A model generated the notes under the pieces. That model saw nothing but the letters and a program-made list of their open reading frames with translations. It was not told the origin of the DNA and made no database searches. From Rhodamnia argentea (lineage: Eukaryota; Streptophyta; Magnoliopsida; Myrtales; Myrtaceae): a DNA stretch of 64,000 bases. Within the stretch, counting starts at the first letter, position 1, and every line of letters begins with the position of its first letter. Below are positions 11,401 through 24,633 of this stretch, one piece after another. The stretch covers positions 13,406,001 to 13,470,000 of the forward strand of contig NC_063152.1 in NCBI RefSeq assembly GCF_020921035.1. Reading direction: 5' to 3'. The position numbers were made by a program, and so were the translations under genes.

Positions 11401-14400
11401 GAAAATTAAAAAAAAAATAACGAAGGAAAAGTTATGCTTTTTCTCTGGCACTTGAGTAGGGACGATGAAGATGATGAATGATCTCGCTCAAACTGTTTCC
11501 TCGCCTTGCTGAGAAGCAGACCCAAATATCTCTCTCCGCTCTCCTCTCTCCTCCTTTGTCGTCTTCGTCGCCATCATTTGACCCTTCCTCAGGACGCCCC
11601 ATCATCGATGGGCATCTGGTATTGGCAAACAATGCAAGTCCCGTGAATCCAAGCCACCACTCAATGCAGCTGCCATTGAACCTGTGCCTAAACGGCATCT
11701 CTCTCCCCTCCTTGCCCTCTCCCCCGCACTCCTCTTCTTCATCTCACTATCGCTCGCTTGTCATCTTAGTCAGGTCATGAATGGCTCGAATCGACTCTCT
11801 TGACACCGCAGCAGGCGGCTGTCCGTGCTTGTGTGCAGCGCGCTGAGCAGCAGGTTCAACCTGGACAAGGGTGGTGACCACTGGTAAACAACCACCACGT
11901 TCAGGGTACGTGGTTTGACCAGTACGATCCTGAAACAGGGTAGGTTCGGGCACGCATAGAAGATTTTGATTTTCATGGGTTGTGTGGTGGGTGAGAAGAA
12001 GGGGAAGGAGGGAGAGAGATGGTTGTGGCTGAGGAGTCTGAAGGAGTTTCAGGTGACGGGGGTTTTCAGTTCAAAGAAGCCATCTTCAGTGATGGTCTCT
12101 TTCTTTTCTCTCTTTTAGCTATTTAAAGTATTTATTCTTATCCTTCTATTACTTTTTCAACTTTTAATTTTTTTTTAAGAAAATAATTTAAAAAAAAAAA
12201 AAAAAAAAACACGTCAGCGATTTTCTATTGGCCAAATTGAAGGGCATTAATGGAGGGACTTGATTGCACCAACTTGGCAAGTTTTAAAACTGAATTGCAC
12301 TTTTTGAAATCTTTAGGACTCGTTGCACTTTCACAAGAAATTTTAGGGCTTTTAGTGCATTTCTTTCTAAAATAAATCAATGAATATCAAATCTAAAAAA
12401 AGAGAAGAAAAAAAAAAGTACACCTTCCCTGTTTTTGCATCCACCACTGTAGAAACCCGAAGCCTCGGAAGGGCAATGGCTCTGAGATAGTCACATTCCT
12501 GAAACATAAACGAAATTCCAGTTACCAGTTGTAGGTATCAGCAGAGTACATACTCAGAAGTACTTTTTGCATGAAAAATTAGCCTACATTAATATGTTTA
12601 GTTACCATTACCGAACAAGTACACCGAAAAAAAGTAATTTACAGTACCTAAAACGGAGAGATTCCACCTCATCTACTTCAAAAGTTTGATAAACAAGGTG
12701 GTCAATAATCATGGCCTAAATTGCATATCATCACCAAATGATATGCAAAAGCACCACAACCTTAGAGGGTGGATTTCCAACAAGACTCAATGGATAGAGC
12801 ATTCAAAGTCGCAATATTTCTAATGATAACATGAGTTGCCCATGCCTTTCGCTTGAGTAAGATGTACTTTAAGGTAACTTAATCCGAATAATGCAATCTT
12901 ACTCCTCACAATTTAACACATGAAAAATTGGAAAATGCAGTAGTACATATGGTGATAAACATACCTCCACGCTTAAAAAGTTGTGTAGTACGATGATTCG
13001 CGGCGACCAACTAATAATCTCAGGTTTGACCTACAACAAGAAATACATTTTATAAAAAACCTTAGACGATCAAAGAAAAAGAGTACCATATAACAACACA
13101 GTTGATTGGTGCGTTTAAAGGGCTGCATCCCAAAAATTACAAACATCGAGATTTATGTAAACTTCAGGTGGTGTGACACAACATATGGGCACAATAGTGG
13201 TAAGGGATGAAAATACAGATAACTTTCTGTGGTGGAACATGATTCTTTGTAGTTTTACAAGTTCAGAATATATTTCACAATCAATATTAGGCTTTTATAC
13301 TAATACTCTTGTGTTAGCAAAAGTCTATAGGACTGACTTCAAGTTTTGGCAATATAGGTGTGTCTACATAATGAATATCGCAAGACTAGTTGTCATGTTG
13401 TCATAACACCATTAGCAGGAAAAACAAGACCCTTCCAAAGATCTCAGCTCGAGCAGGTAGCATGCCCAAGAAGTCCAAAGGCATAAGACCTATCACCTAG
13501 GGCTAATCCGGGAAACAAACAATGAACCCCTCACAGATTGATGATGTGGAAGAGCGAGACAGTAGTAAGCAACTTCTCACATTGGCACTTAAAGTGAATA
13601 AATGATCAATGGCAGGGGAAGTAAAACAGCTATCCCAAGCCAAATGATGAGATCATATGAGGCTGGTTTATTACAGGAAGATTGGATAGAAACAACGCAG
13701 AAACAGAGGTTTTGTAGCGAAAAGCTTCCTTCGTTCAAATCCATGGCGACATCGAACATGCACATGTGGATCCAGCAAGCATTCAAGAAAAACATTCTTT
13801 TACACGTAAGAATTGATATTAGCTCCAAGAAAGAGCTTTCTGTTGTGCACTTCCTCAATTGATCTTTGAATACTTGGTTGAATTTTGAAATTGATTGTAA
13901 AACCAATTCAAGACACAGATCGTTTACCTTCCACCCAAAATAGAAATATATTATTAGTTGTAAAACCAATTCAAGAGACGAGATGCTAATTTTATAGCGC
14001 AGAGAAGTCACTACTAAATGTTGTATCAAGCATCATGTATATTTGGAGAGAAAAGTTACTAGGGTCACCACCAAATAAAATGTATAAGTGGGATATCATT
14101 GTTAATTAAATTTCCTCGAGATGCAATGTGCTTGTACCAAAGTGTAGTCCTCCTGCATTAGTTTTGTTTAATAAATCACCTTACTCATGATACAGAAATG
14201 CTGAGAATTTGATTAAGTTGATATATCAGTAAGAATCAAAGTGACTTCAATTTATAACAATGGAATATGAGAGATAATAGAAACTTCTATATCAATACAC
14301 TTTCTTTTTTTATTTTTTTCCCTAAAGCAGCTCAAATGCCAATCAATTTTTGCATGCTCTGCTCATTATTAGGCATTCATTATTTTTTCCTTGAGAAAAG

Positions 14401-17400
14401 GAGATTCTAGTACATGAGAGATGTGCAATAGCTAAGGAACAAAAGAGTAAATAGAAACTATAACAACTCTAATACTAGGGAAAATTTGAGCCCGTTGACC
14501 AAAGAAAACTGAAAGAGTACAACATAATAGTGATGGAAGCTTCTGTTCCCTCAAACAATCTATTATCATGTATTACAAAATCAGCACATTAGGCAAAAAA
14601 TGCAGCACTCCAAGATTTTGATAATTGACATTAAATCGCCACCAAAGGCAACAGCTGAATTACAGGATACATTTCAAAAAGGAAAAAAGACACCTTCGAA
14701 GAGCTATAAATAAATTCCACAGATTGACAATGATCTCACACAAAAGGAGAAGATTATTAAAACAAGCTCGTTTTGGGTGGACAAACTGTCTTGGAGATGA
14801 TTTTCAACGACTTGAAAAGTTGAGGCATTAATTGCAAAAATGAGAAGGACAAGAGTGACTCTGCAACTGACATGAAAAGTCAAGGGATGTATTTGCAGTT
14901 AAGGAAGACATCAAAGTTAAAAAGCTCGTGCCCATCACTTTAAAGACTCTAGGCCAGTAATTTTTGAAAAGTGAAAGCCTCTGATCATAACATTATTGTC
15001 CATCCAATTGCAAAGGCTAATGTGTTTCAATCTCTGAAATGGGAGTCACCTGTAAAAGAAGAGGTTGTATGCAAAATATAACAAGCAAGCTGTTTCCACT
15101 AGTTGCATATCATAAATTAACTCTCTGCTTACATAACCAAGGCGCAAGATTGCAGCTTCCTTGTCATTATCCCAAAATGAAATGCCTGGAAAAATGGCAA
15201 AACAAATTGGCCTGTGTTAAACTAAAAGGACAATGCAGAAAAATATCACACATGCAGCTTCTGTAATATAACTTGCGCAGACTCACTGAAACAAAGCAAT
15301 AAAGTTTAACTGAGACAGATTTTGATGCAGGACAATAAGTCCACAACAAACAATAAATCTTAAGGCTTCATCACACCCAAAGCTTACTAAGAATCACACC
15401 TAGGGTTTTTAAAGCTTCACACCTAAGAGAAGAATCGTATCACACAATTCCAAAACAAAGAATTGCCAATTCAAACAATCATCAAGTCTAATCAAATAAA
15501 AGAATTAAATCAATATGTATAGACTCTCTGCATTGCTGCTCCAAGTCAAAATAAGAAACTTAGATATTCATATAAAACTACGAAATGTATCCACCTGCCA
15601 ACCAGGAAAAGGAAACATTAAATCCAATTCCAGCTAGGAAAAAGGTGACTTATCAAAATTCTAATTAAACACTTAGTGAAAATTCCTAATTAATCAAAGA
15701 AAATAAATAGTATATCTTCATCTTGCATGCCTTTTCTAAGTCTTCAAAGGTTGTGCCATTGTTCTCAAGAGGAATCAGAGCTACATAGAATTTGACACCC
15801 TGTTGTGTAAGTAAGGTCTTTATTGGTTCAAAGGGAAAAGAATAAAATTCTTAAGCTCCACTTGTTTCGCACAAAATGATATTTGGGAAAATATTTTCAT
15901 TATTCAACTGGGGGAGGGTTGAAAGAGGAAATGACTTTCTCGAGATAAATCTGCCAGTCATTTCCCGTAAACTTGCGAATAGACTGACATGATGAGATTA
16001 AGTACAAACATCGTAACAAGCTGTAGCATTTATTTAGGACATTACCACAAATCATCCTAACCAAATGTAGAACAGTCTTTAAAAAAGTGGGGCACACTAC
16101 AGTAATGTACTTTAGAAATTCCCTTCCATGCAATTCTTCTTTCTTGGTGAAGCACTACCATGTCCAATTCTGTTGAGCATGATGATGATTTCTCCGCTCA
16201 TGTCTCTCCATTTTTATAAACAACTACTAAAAAAAATGACTCATTTGCCAGCCACCTGGGATGTGAATACTTTGCAATCTGTGATGTCTTTCAGTGAGTT
16301 TTTTGTTTTTCATGTTGGGGCTTTTCAATCAGCTATGGTGAGCATGTTTCTTAAATTCTCTATTAGAAATCAATAGTTATGTAGCTGTACTGGTGAGAGT
16401 TATCATTTACCTACTAGATGTTTGTGAAAGATTCTCAAAGAATTGGACTTGGAATTTTCACCAGCATTACTGCATCAACTATTTTATTACTAATAATTAT
16501 TCTAAATATAGATTTGTCTCCTCTCTTTTACATGAGTCAATTTTTCATGTAAGACCACAGTTTTAGTCTAATTAGAAGAGAAAACATGGATTATTTACAA
16601 TTGAAAGAGATATTTTTGTATCATCAATAGATTGATATGATGATTCTGCTCAAATTAATAAAATGGCTCTACAGAATTTAGATCACCAGTACAGCTAAAA
16701 TTTTCTTTATAAAAATCAATTATTTCATTCCAAACAGGTGAAATAATTTCAGCCATAATTTTTAATGAGTTTAGCCAAACACCAAAAGATAGTCATTTTC
16801 CTGGAAAATGATTTCAAGGGAAACATTTTCCAAAAGTATCACATTTTCCGTGAAACAAATGGAGCATCAATCTCATGTCAAAGTTATATGAGTTTTTAAT
16901 TGACCAAGTTACAGTCTTAACTATTCACGAGCTTTAAAATAAATTTGTGGTCAACAGAAAAAGACAAAACTAGAAGTCTAATTCAGACAGTCCGGAAAAG
17001 TCACTCCATCAGTAGGTGATCTTACATGAAGGGAATGCAACCTTCTTCTAACATATAACTTTTTTCTTTTCTTTTTTTTCTGGTAAGCATGGTAACTTCA
17101 CCATAATAAAAAGCTCAACCAGCTTGCCTTCAATTTTTCAGTATAAAAATCTCGTTCAGCTAGCCCTTTTATATAGACTAGTGACAGGAAAAAATTTCAC
17201 ATCTTTCTCTGATAATGATTGATTAGCAAAAAACAAAATATCATTCACATACATCGGGAAACTCTTGGATGCAAGGAGACAATGCATCGACTAAACTCTA
17301 AACTCTAAAGAAGCATTACAAAACACTTGCATTTTTTTTGGGGGAAAAAGAACAGACAATGGCATTAGTTTGGATACTTCCATGAACCAATACGGGCAAC

Positions 17401-19294
17401 AAACAATTTCATCAGAAAGCCTAATTTTGTCCTGGACAATGTAGTCCAGAAGATGCAACCCTGTGCAGGACCTGTATCATTATATTTTTTATAACTTCCA
17501 TAAATAAAAAATAATAATAATAAACAGAAACAAAGAAAGGATGCTAAAAGTTATCACAGATCATCCTTAATGAGCCCAAGACCACATAAAAGCTCATCCA
17601 CAAATAAAACCACTATCTGACAAAGCCTTTATGATGAAAGAAAAGGGATGACCAAGTTACTAACGTGAACCTGTGTTCTTCACAGAGAATTTAAGCTTAA
17701 ATACATACCTCCGGGTAACCTAAGATAGCCATCTTGCTTAATTTTACGAGCTCCTTTAAAAGATGGAAACTTCGTGCCTGTAAATAACAATGCTCTTAGA
17801 AGACCGATATGATTTTTAACAACCCACTAGCTACCATACAACCCCTCTTCCCCAACCCTCACAAACTCACACAAACAAGGAAATGACAAACTACAATCAA
17901 ATAAACAATATTCTACCATCAACCATATCTGAGTAGAGTTTATGTCCTTCTAATTCAGACCTTAATATGATGTCCACCAATTTGTAGACAAACACCAATA
18001 TGCATCTTGAAATCCAGAATATCCTTTATGTAATACAAGCGCAATTAAAATTTCTCACCAACATGACAATTCCTTTTTTTTAGTAACTAAAAGAAAGTCA
18101 ACCACAGGACACCAAGAGGGTACAAACCCAATATCAAAAAGGCAAAAAAAGGTACAGGAAACTTATAAGAGACAATAAAGTCAGAGACAGCTTTACAGTT
18201 GCCCATGAGACCATGCCAATTATATAGAAAATGCATAAAAAAATTAACAAAATAAACAGGGAATGAAACCTAATATGGCTCTTCACTCCTCATGGCTCCC
18301 CACTAAATAGTCCAAAAGAGCTGACTCTCAATCTGAGTTTTGCAATTGATATGCACAATCACAGTTAATTCAAGAACTCAAATTAGCTGCATATGCAAAG
18401 AGACATAAAAAACTGACAATAGAGCATAATTCCAGCAAATCTTGCCTGATAAGTTCTAATAGGTTCTAAACCTAACCAAACATCAGGCAAAAAGAGCAAA
18501 ACGTGAACCAGCAGATACCAAGACAAGAACCACCAATGCAATCATTGTCAAACTAAAAAGTATTCTCAATAGAAACTGAAATGCTTTTGAGTTCCCATAG
18601 TTCTGTAGCTCGTTCTTGTACTGAACCAACCAACCACCCTCTTGCATAAGAAACTAAAGGGGTGAAATTTATAAGCACAATCAGAACTCAGGAATAGATC
18701 ACTAGTGAAAATGCTCCGAAGCAAATCAATACATATAAAATCGGGGAATATTACGCGTACCGTATGAGTCTTCCAGCTGCCGAATAAATGCTAACTGAAG
18801 AAAAGCACCTGCCTCAAAAGCAAGCCAGAGTTGACAATTATCAGGTGCAGATTTCATACAGTGAAAAGCCAAGAATAGCTGTCTACAATCAGACCTTGAA
18901 CAACTACCACTACATATATGGAGTTAAAATACAACGTCCCTAAATGGTTTGATGTAATAAATCAACAAGCTTAGATCCATGTGAATCAAGCTCCGGTTCA
19001 AACCCCATTATTCTCGAACACAGCAAGTCCTGGTATTATATGCAAAATTCACAGCTAACACTATTTCAAGAAACAATTAACAAAATGAATCCCTGCCAAA
19101 TAATTGCAATTCCCAGTTTGATCGCCTCCAAAAAGTGAAAAATTTAATCACAACCCACTTTATCAGCCGATGAAAGCATAACTCAAAGGACTGCAAAAGC
19201 AGATCACCGTCAATCGGAAAGCTTACGTACCAATGATCATTCCCACGGTGACGAATGTCAGCAGCCCGAACACAATCTTCATGGTAGGAGCCAT
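8437..19294 (-). CDS. Prolyl 4-hydroxylase, AtP4H-1-like type II membrane protein
   Basis: The enzyme hydroxylates proline in secretory-pathway proteins, using Fe(II) and 2-oxoglutarate in the ER or Golgi. Twelve GT-AG exons read 19294-19231, 18808-18761, 17777-17709, 15185-15133, 13030-12965, 12498-12424, 11124-11050, 10889-10819, 10727-10676, 10548-10459, 9226-9134 and 8544-8437, totalling 864 nt (287 aa plus TAA). Residues 5-28 form one hydrophobic signal anchor. Catalytic residues are all present: iron ligands H184 and D186 in KPHHDYF, distal H264 in SVHGGC, and 2-oxoglutarate-binding K274 in EKWSATK, ten residues on. GGQRVATVLMYL and VEGGETHFP are P4H signatures. Length and N-terminal MAPTMKIVFGLLTFVTVG match the Arabidopsis P4H-1 type as I recall it. 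Introns are unusually long and contain transposon sequence. Confidence 0.95.
9552..9632. repeat. Compound hairpin in the last-but-one P4H intron
   Basis: Two perfect hairpins abut: CAGTCAAC (9569-9576) with GTTGACTG (9587-9594), and CTGTAACATTGG (9592-9603) with CCAATGTTACAG (9611-9622). Flanking CTCTTCT and AGAAGAG can pair outside them, giving a three-way junction. It looks like a very small MITE or a structured intron element. Confidence 0.5.
11210..12362. mobile_element. Fold-back (MULE-like) element in a P4H intron, GC-rich core
   Basis: The left arm (about 11210-11330) and the reverse complement of the right arm (about 12240-12362) align over roughly 120 bases with many matches, including ACTAAAAG, GTGAAAGTGCAA and GAGTCCTAAA. 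Each arm repeats a phrase of the type AGTCCTAAAACTT followed by GTGCAATC. Between them lies a GC-rich stretch of about 650 bases (11440-12090) with open frames on both strands but no domain I recognise, including a VQGTWFDQYDPETG-like peptide at about 11900-11940. That layout fits a non-autonomous Mutator-like element that picked up a gene fragment. Target duplication was not confirmed. Confidence 0.55.
15855..16865. mobile_element. hAT-like terminal-inverted-repeat element in a P4H intron
   Basis: Left end GCTCCACTTGTTTCGC is mirrored by right end GTGAAACAAATGGAGC, and the match continues inward through an AAAATG/GATA/TTTGG pattern for about 40 bases. The enclosed 1 kb has no transposase. 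A short palindrome around CATTTTCC/GGAAAATG lies just inside the right end. The end sequence resembles plant hAT-type elements. An 8-bp target duplication was not evident by eye. Confidence 0.45.
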
Positions 19295-19599
19295 TGTCCG
19301 TACAACATAGACTGACAGCACCCGTCTCAGTTCATAGGACCAAGAACATGGGGGAGGGAAGGAGGGATTGCTCAATGAAAGAACGAAGAAGTGGACGATT
19401 ATGAAGCCCAGCAAATTCAATCGAAGTACCTTGGCAAGCGAAAGCGAGGGCGAGACCCAGCGAGAACCGAGTCGATTTGCTTGGAGTCAGGCGCGCGGTG
19501 GGTAACACAGGATCGAGTGGTTCGAGGCGAGATTGAGAATCTGCAATGGAGAGATTCCTGGGACGCCGAAACGACAGGATCCTGCGAATTGCCACGCGA

Positions 19600-20430
19600 G
19601 ACAGACAGGACTCAGAGAAACTTTCTTCTCGTAGGGTTTAAGTTCGGGCGGTCAAAAAAGGATAGGAACTGAAACGGAGAAAATGACAAAACGTTGCCAC
19701 AACTTGTACGTTGAGTTTCTGATTGAGACATCCTCGTTTCTGCTTACTCACATGGTATCAAAACTAGCCAAGCACAATGGACCAATCGAATTAAGAATCG
19801 ATTAATTTGGTCAGATTCGATTCGAGTGAGCTCCGATCCAGTTTTCAATTTCAAAAAATGAAATTGGTGTTCGAGGGGTTCGGTTCTCGATTTAGAAGGG
19901 AGATCCGGACCAATCGACTATCCAATCGAACCGATCATTTTCATTTTTTAAAATATAAAATTGAATATAGTATTATGAAATATTTAAACTATTTACATGG
20001 TAATAAATAAGGAACCATGAAGCAATAGCTATGGCAAACATTACAAAAAATTTATATATAAAAGTTTAGAAGTATTGAAGCGGGAAAAACATAGCAAAAT
20101 CGAGAGAACAACCGTGGAGACATTTGACAACTCGGAAACGAGAGAATGTCTCTGGTCAAGTGATGTGGGAGCATCGAGCTTAATTGATCCATCCTTAAGC
20201 TCAGCTCATGTATCATCAATTGAACCAACCAATTCATCGTTCATGCTAGAGAAAACTAAATTTTGCTGCAACTTAATTAGGGGGCTCAAGGATGAAGCTT
20301 GCTGATTATGCGATATAGTGGAAATTACAAAGACTTATTGCTGATTTTGAGACTCCCATCAACCAATTGAAGACTGAGGGCAATTTTGAATCAATTTCTA
20401 TTGCTATTTGATGACATTTAATGGTGTCTT
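19600..20430. other. P4H upstream region, no gene seen
   Basis: The first 300 bases upstream of the P4H start (to about 19600) should hold its 5' leader and promoter. Beyond that, 19790-19940 has alternating ATTCGATT / GTTCGGTTC / ACCGATC phrases of repetitive character, distantly echoed at 21580-21690. No coding signal was found. Confidence 0.35.
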
Positions 20431-20439
20431 TTGGGCTGC

Positions 20440-21010
20440 CTAAGTTGGTACATGAACTTGGAGTCTTTATCAAATTTCAATGCATTTGTTTATTGAGTCT
20501 TTCAATTCATAGTTTTTTATGAGTCTTTATTGTGGTGGTGTTTGTAAGAGTCTTAATTAGATGAATTCCTCGAGAGTTTATTCAATTTAGGGAATTCGAA
20601 AAGTTTTTTTATTCTTTTGTTTTTTGTTCCATCTCTATAAATAGAGGTGTAATCTCTATTATAAAGGAAGACTTTGATGAATAAGAATATTAGAAATTTG
20701 CCTCTATTTTGAGCAAATATCTTGGAGAGTGGATAACTCTTATTTCGATTTCTTTATTGTTGGAGAATGGATTACTCCTTAGTGGTGAGCCAAGAAGCAC
20801 TTTATCTTTGGTTGATGGTTCATCCCTTAGGCCTTAGGTGGTGAGCTTCTATATCCCGAAGTTTGTTATCCTTGGCTGGTGACTCGTCCTTTAGGCCTGG
20901 TCGTGAACTTTGTTAATCCCGATTTTGATCTTTGCCTAGTGGTGCTTCCATTAGGCCTTGATCGGATTGTACTCTATCCTTCATTCGGGGCTTGCATGGT
21001 AACGATTTTG
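20440..21010 (+). mobile_element. LTR-like retrotransposon fragment
   Basis: The stretch has LTR character: a TATA-like CTCTATAAATAGAGG near 20632-20647, then a GATGAATAAGAAT segment, and direct repeats of a GGTGA...TTAGGCCT phrase at about 20785-20960. No internal retroelement genes flank it and no paired LTR is in the window, so it could be a solo LTR. The ends are approximate. Confidence 0.4.
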
Positions 21011-24000
21011 ATATGAAAAAGTGATTTTAATTATAATTGATATTTTTTATTCTATTTCCTAGATAAGTTTTAGAGAATCAGAATGTATTCGATAACCGCA
21101 CAAAATTTCTATTCATGGAACACAAACACGTTTGGTAACATCACAAAATTTTTGTTCCCGGGGATAATTTCGCTTCCCAATTTATGTCATTTAAGTCAAA
21201 TAATTACATAGTTACTTTATGAAATTTCATCCTACGTTTATAATTAATTGAAGATTAATTCATATTTGATACACTTGCCCGTCCTTGCAACCACATCATC
21301 ATGCAACACAAGCACTCCCTTCACACACACACACACACAGATGAATTACCTCTAGAAAGCATGGCGAGGAAGAGGAGAGTCTCGCTGGGCCGGTCCGTTG
21401 CTCCGTCCATATTGAAGTCAGCATTGGTGATGGGTTCGTGAACCTCGTCCTTGGAAGCCAAGGATGCATTGAAGAGGAGAGCTCTTTGGTCTTTAGTTCT
21501 GGATACTACACAAACCGGGAACGAAGGAGTTAATGGCGACAATTAGACATTAACGGAACGTTGCACAAGCCAATTTTATTGGACCGCCCGAAAATCGGAC
21601 TGGACCGGTCGGTCCGATCCACGGTTCTAAAATTTGAGAACCGTTCTGTTTCCCAATCTTAGGGTGAGATTGGACCGAGAATCGATCACCCTTAATCACA
21701 ACAAGTGATCGACATGGGTAAAGCAAGTGATCGGCAGGGACCGCGAAGCTCGACGCCGGCGACTTTAGCGACAACCATCTCACCAAGAGTCTATAGAACA
21801 AAGACCAAATGCCACGACTTTTCGACTGGAAGGCCGAACTTAACCACTAGTGGCTTGTAAACACCGAGAATAAAGAGAAAATCCGATTAGACATAATTAT
21901 GTTTCCCTCGATCTTTCGCGGCCAACTCTTGCTCCAATTGTGTGAAGTAACCGATGTCCAGCTTGGAGGAGTACAATCCGTATGGTGATAGGTTGAATTG
22001 GACATGGCCGGTTCCGCCGAACCGCGTTCGGTTCCGAAAAGTGGTCCGGTTCCCGAGTCCAACGGCCCTTTTCCTTCAGGGCTCCCTTTTTGTTTTATAA
22101 AAAAATGTTATGGCACGCTCCGTTTCATTTGGTCATGTCTAGGTTGAATTGTGAGAAAAGGAACTCTCATTGGGATTGAGATGAGCACGGGCTATGAAGA
22201 TATCCTGGAGGTCATGATGCTATTGTCATGAGCTGAATTTTACGTACAATTTGAACCTTGACCGGCTTAACAAAAAGTAATGTACACAATTATCTCTGAG
22301 TGCACAGAATCAAAACTCCAACTACAAAGTATAAAGCCCTACTTTTGTTGAGCACTCCGATCACGTACTCAAAAAGATCTTGGGAAGCGCTAATTGAAAT
22401 GTGACTAAACTCCTAACTCGATCAATCTATAAAATATTTTGGAACGAGCATAAACTTAGTAAATAAAAAGGTAGTCGGGATAAAAATCGGGACATGATAA
22501 AATTTATCATATCATGACCTGACTCCTTTTCAGGGATAAAGTGGGATGAAGGAATATAGCTTGGATAAAATTATCACATAGGGGAGGTGGGATAAAGGTG
22601 CATATGATTTATTGTATTCATGGTATAAAAGCTATTTTCTCTCGAATAACAAACTTATTAAATAATAAAATTAACATAATAATTAAAAATGAATTATATT
22701 TGAATTCTTCTAATATTATAAAGAAAATTAAGAGTAAAGAAAATAATTTTATTTTTTATTCCTATATGTATTTATAAATTTAGTTTCTTTCTATTTTATA
22801 ATATACATTTTGTGCATTTGTATACATATATATGTATATAGACAAACTTCATGTCGATATCATTACATATTTTAGGTATGGTAGTATTGTTTATTATTTA
22901 ATAACATATTTATTAAGAAATGATGAAATGGAATAAAAATAATGAAAAAAGAGATATAAAAATAAAGAAAATAAGTAAATAAAAATGAAGTAGAAGAACC
23001 TAGATTTTAAATAAACAAATTCAAATTTGAAAATGATCTTTCTAATTCTCGAATAGTGTGAGGCAATGAAATTTCTTAAAAAAAAAATCTAGAAATCTCC
23101 ATTTCCTTTTCTTATATATCTCTGGTTCATGTTAAAGTTTCACCACTCCTTTGTATTTTTTAGCTCACGTCAAAATTATATGAAAACGGCGAGGGAATTG
23201 AAACTTCTTCTCTTTTATAGGTTTTTGATTCTCATCAAAAGTCTATGAAAGTAGGAAGATAGTTAAAACTCATTATCCTCCGTAGTTTTGTGATTTATGT
23301 CAAAATTTAATGAAGGTAGCAAGAGAGGCAAACTTTTCATAATTGCGAATATGAATGATCATATTTTTTTTTTCTCTTACTAGAGTTGGCAATACATTAT
23401 GAGAGATTCTTATAATCTCCGTTTGTGCATTTTCGGGTTCATTTGCATCGATATGTGTAAATACCAAACGATGAACATAATAGGTATGTTCGGCTTTATT
23501 ATTGTGTTTCGCCAAACATTGGATGGTATATGGCAAAATCCCTGGATTTCATATATTATCCTATCCAAATCCTATTTTGGCTAGAATTCCAAACGATCAA
23601 ATGCTACCTAAGTATAAAATGGGACATGTAGTCACCACTCGATCCAAGAGCAAAACAATATAATAACAATCAATAAGTTATCACATGTCATTTATAGGAA
23701 TTATTAAAAATGATAACAACTCAATTTGTAAAAGTGCAATATAAATTTAAATTATTAACAGTATAAATGCAACTTATTTCTTAATTATGTTACATATTCA
23801 CAATAGAAAACTTAAATCACTCGAGAATATAAAGTGCATTCTACATTATTCAAGTTGTATTGATTTAATCCCAGGTCAACATGTTAACCAATTCATCTTT
23901 TGTGAACACAAACTACAACGTGAATTTACGAACAAATGAAAAATCCACATATTCATAAAAAGCAATGACAAGTACAAAACAACCAAGTCAATTTTCCTTT

Positions 24001-24209
24001 AAAACTTGTCCAATATTACAATAAGGAGATCAACATACTCACAAGAAGGAATATTCATTTACACTTTCTAGACAAATATTTACGTTTCGTTTAAGATGCT
24101 GTAATTAACCATGATAGTCTTGCGTCATATTAGCTCATCATGTAACTATTAATTCTTTTTAAAGACATGAATCTATGATATTATCCATACTTAAAGCTAA
24201 AAAAACAAA
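21011..24209. other. AT-rich repetitive intergenic region
   Basis: No gene found. It includes a (CA)9 microsatellite at 21322-21339, GC-richer repetitive sequence with GGACCGGTCGG-type motifs at 21540-22060, and very AT-rich DNA at 22620-23300. Short frames show no domain, and many begin at TTG or GTG. Confidence 0.4.
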
Positions 24210-24210
24210 G

Positions 24211-24633
24211 GGATAATGACACAAATAGTCCTTGAACTTTGACCCAATATGCAATGTAGTCCTTGAACTTTTAATTTGAACAGTATAGTCTCCTAACTTT
24301 TAATTTGGCCAATATAGTCCATGAACTTTAACCCAATGTACAATGTGATCTCTGAACTTTTAATTTGATCAATATGGTCATTGAATTTTTGAAACATATT
24401 CAACTTAGTCTCCGAACTAGGAAGATATTTAATTTAGTCCTTCCATTGATTCAAATTCTGGGATTGAGTTGAATATATTCCAAAAATTCAGAGATCATAT
24501 TGATCAAAATAAAATGTCAGGGACCATATTGAATTTGGATTAAAGTTCAAGAACCATATTGATCAAATTAAAAATTTAAGGACTACGTTCTCATATTGGA
24601 GCAAAATTCAATGACCATTTATGTCATTTTGCC
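24211..24633. mobile_element. Fold-back MITE with phrase-repeat arms
   Basis: Left end GGATAATGACACAAATAGTCC is mirrored by the complement of the right end (GGCAAAATGACATAAATGGTC). Inside each arm a phrase of about 35-40 bases, roughly AGTCCTTGAACTTTTAATTTGATCAATAT, recurs several times, so the element is almost wholly inverted repeat. No coding capacity was found. Confidence 0.65.

Noticed and set aside
13589..14029. 146-codon minus frame inside a P4H intron as a nested gene
   Set aside because: It is AT-rich with Leu/Ile/Phe-rich composition, no domain, and lies in an intron between well-supported exons.
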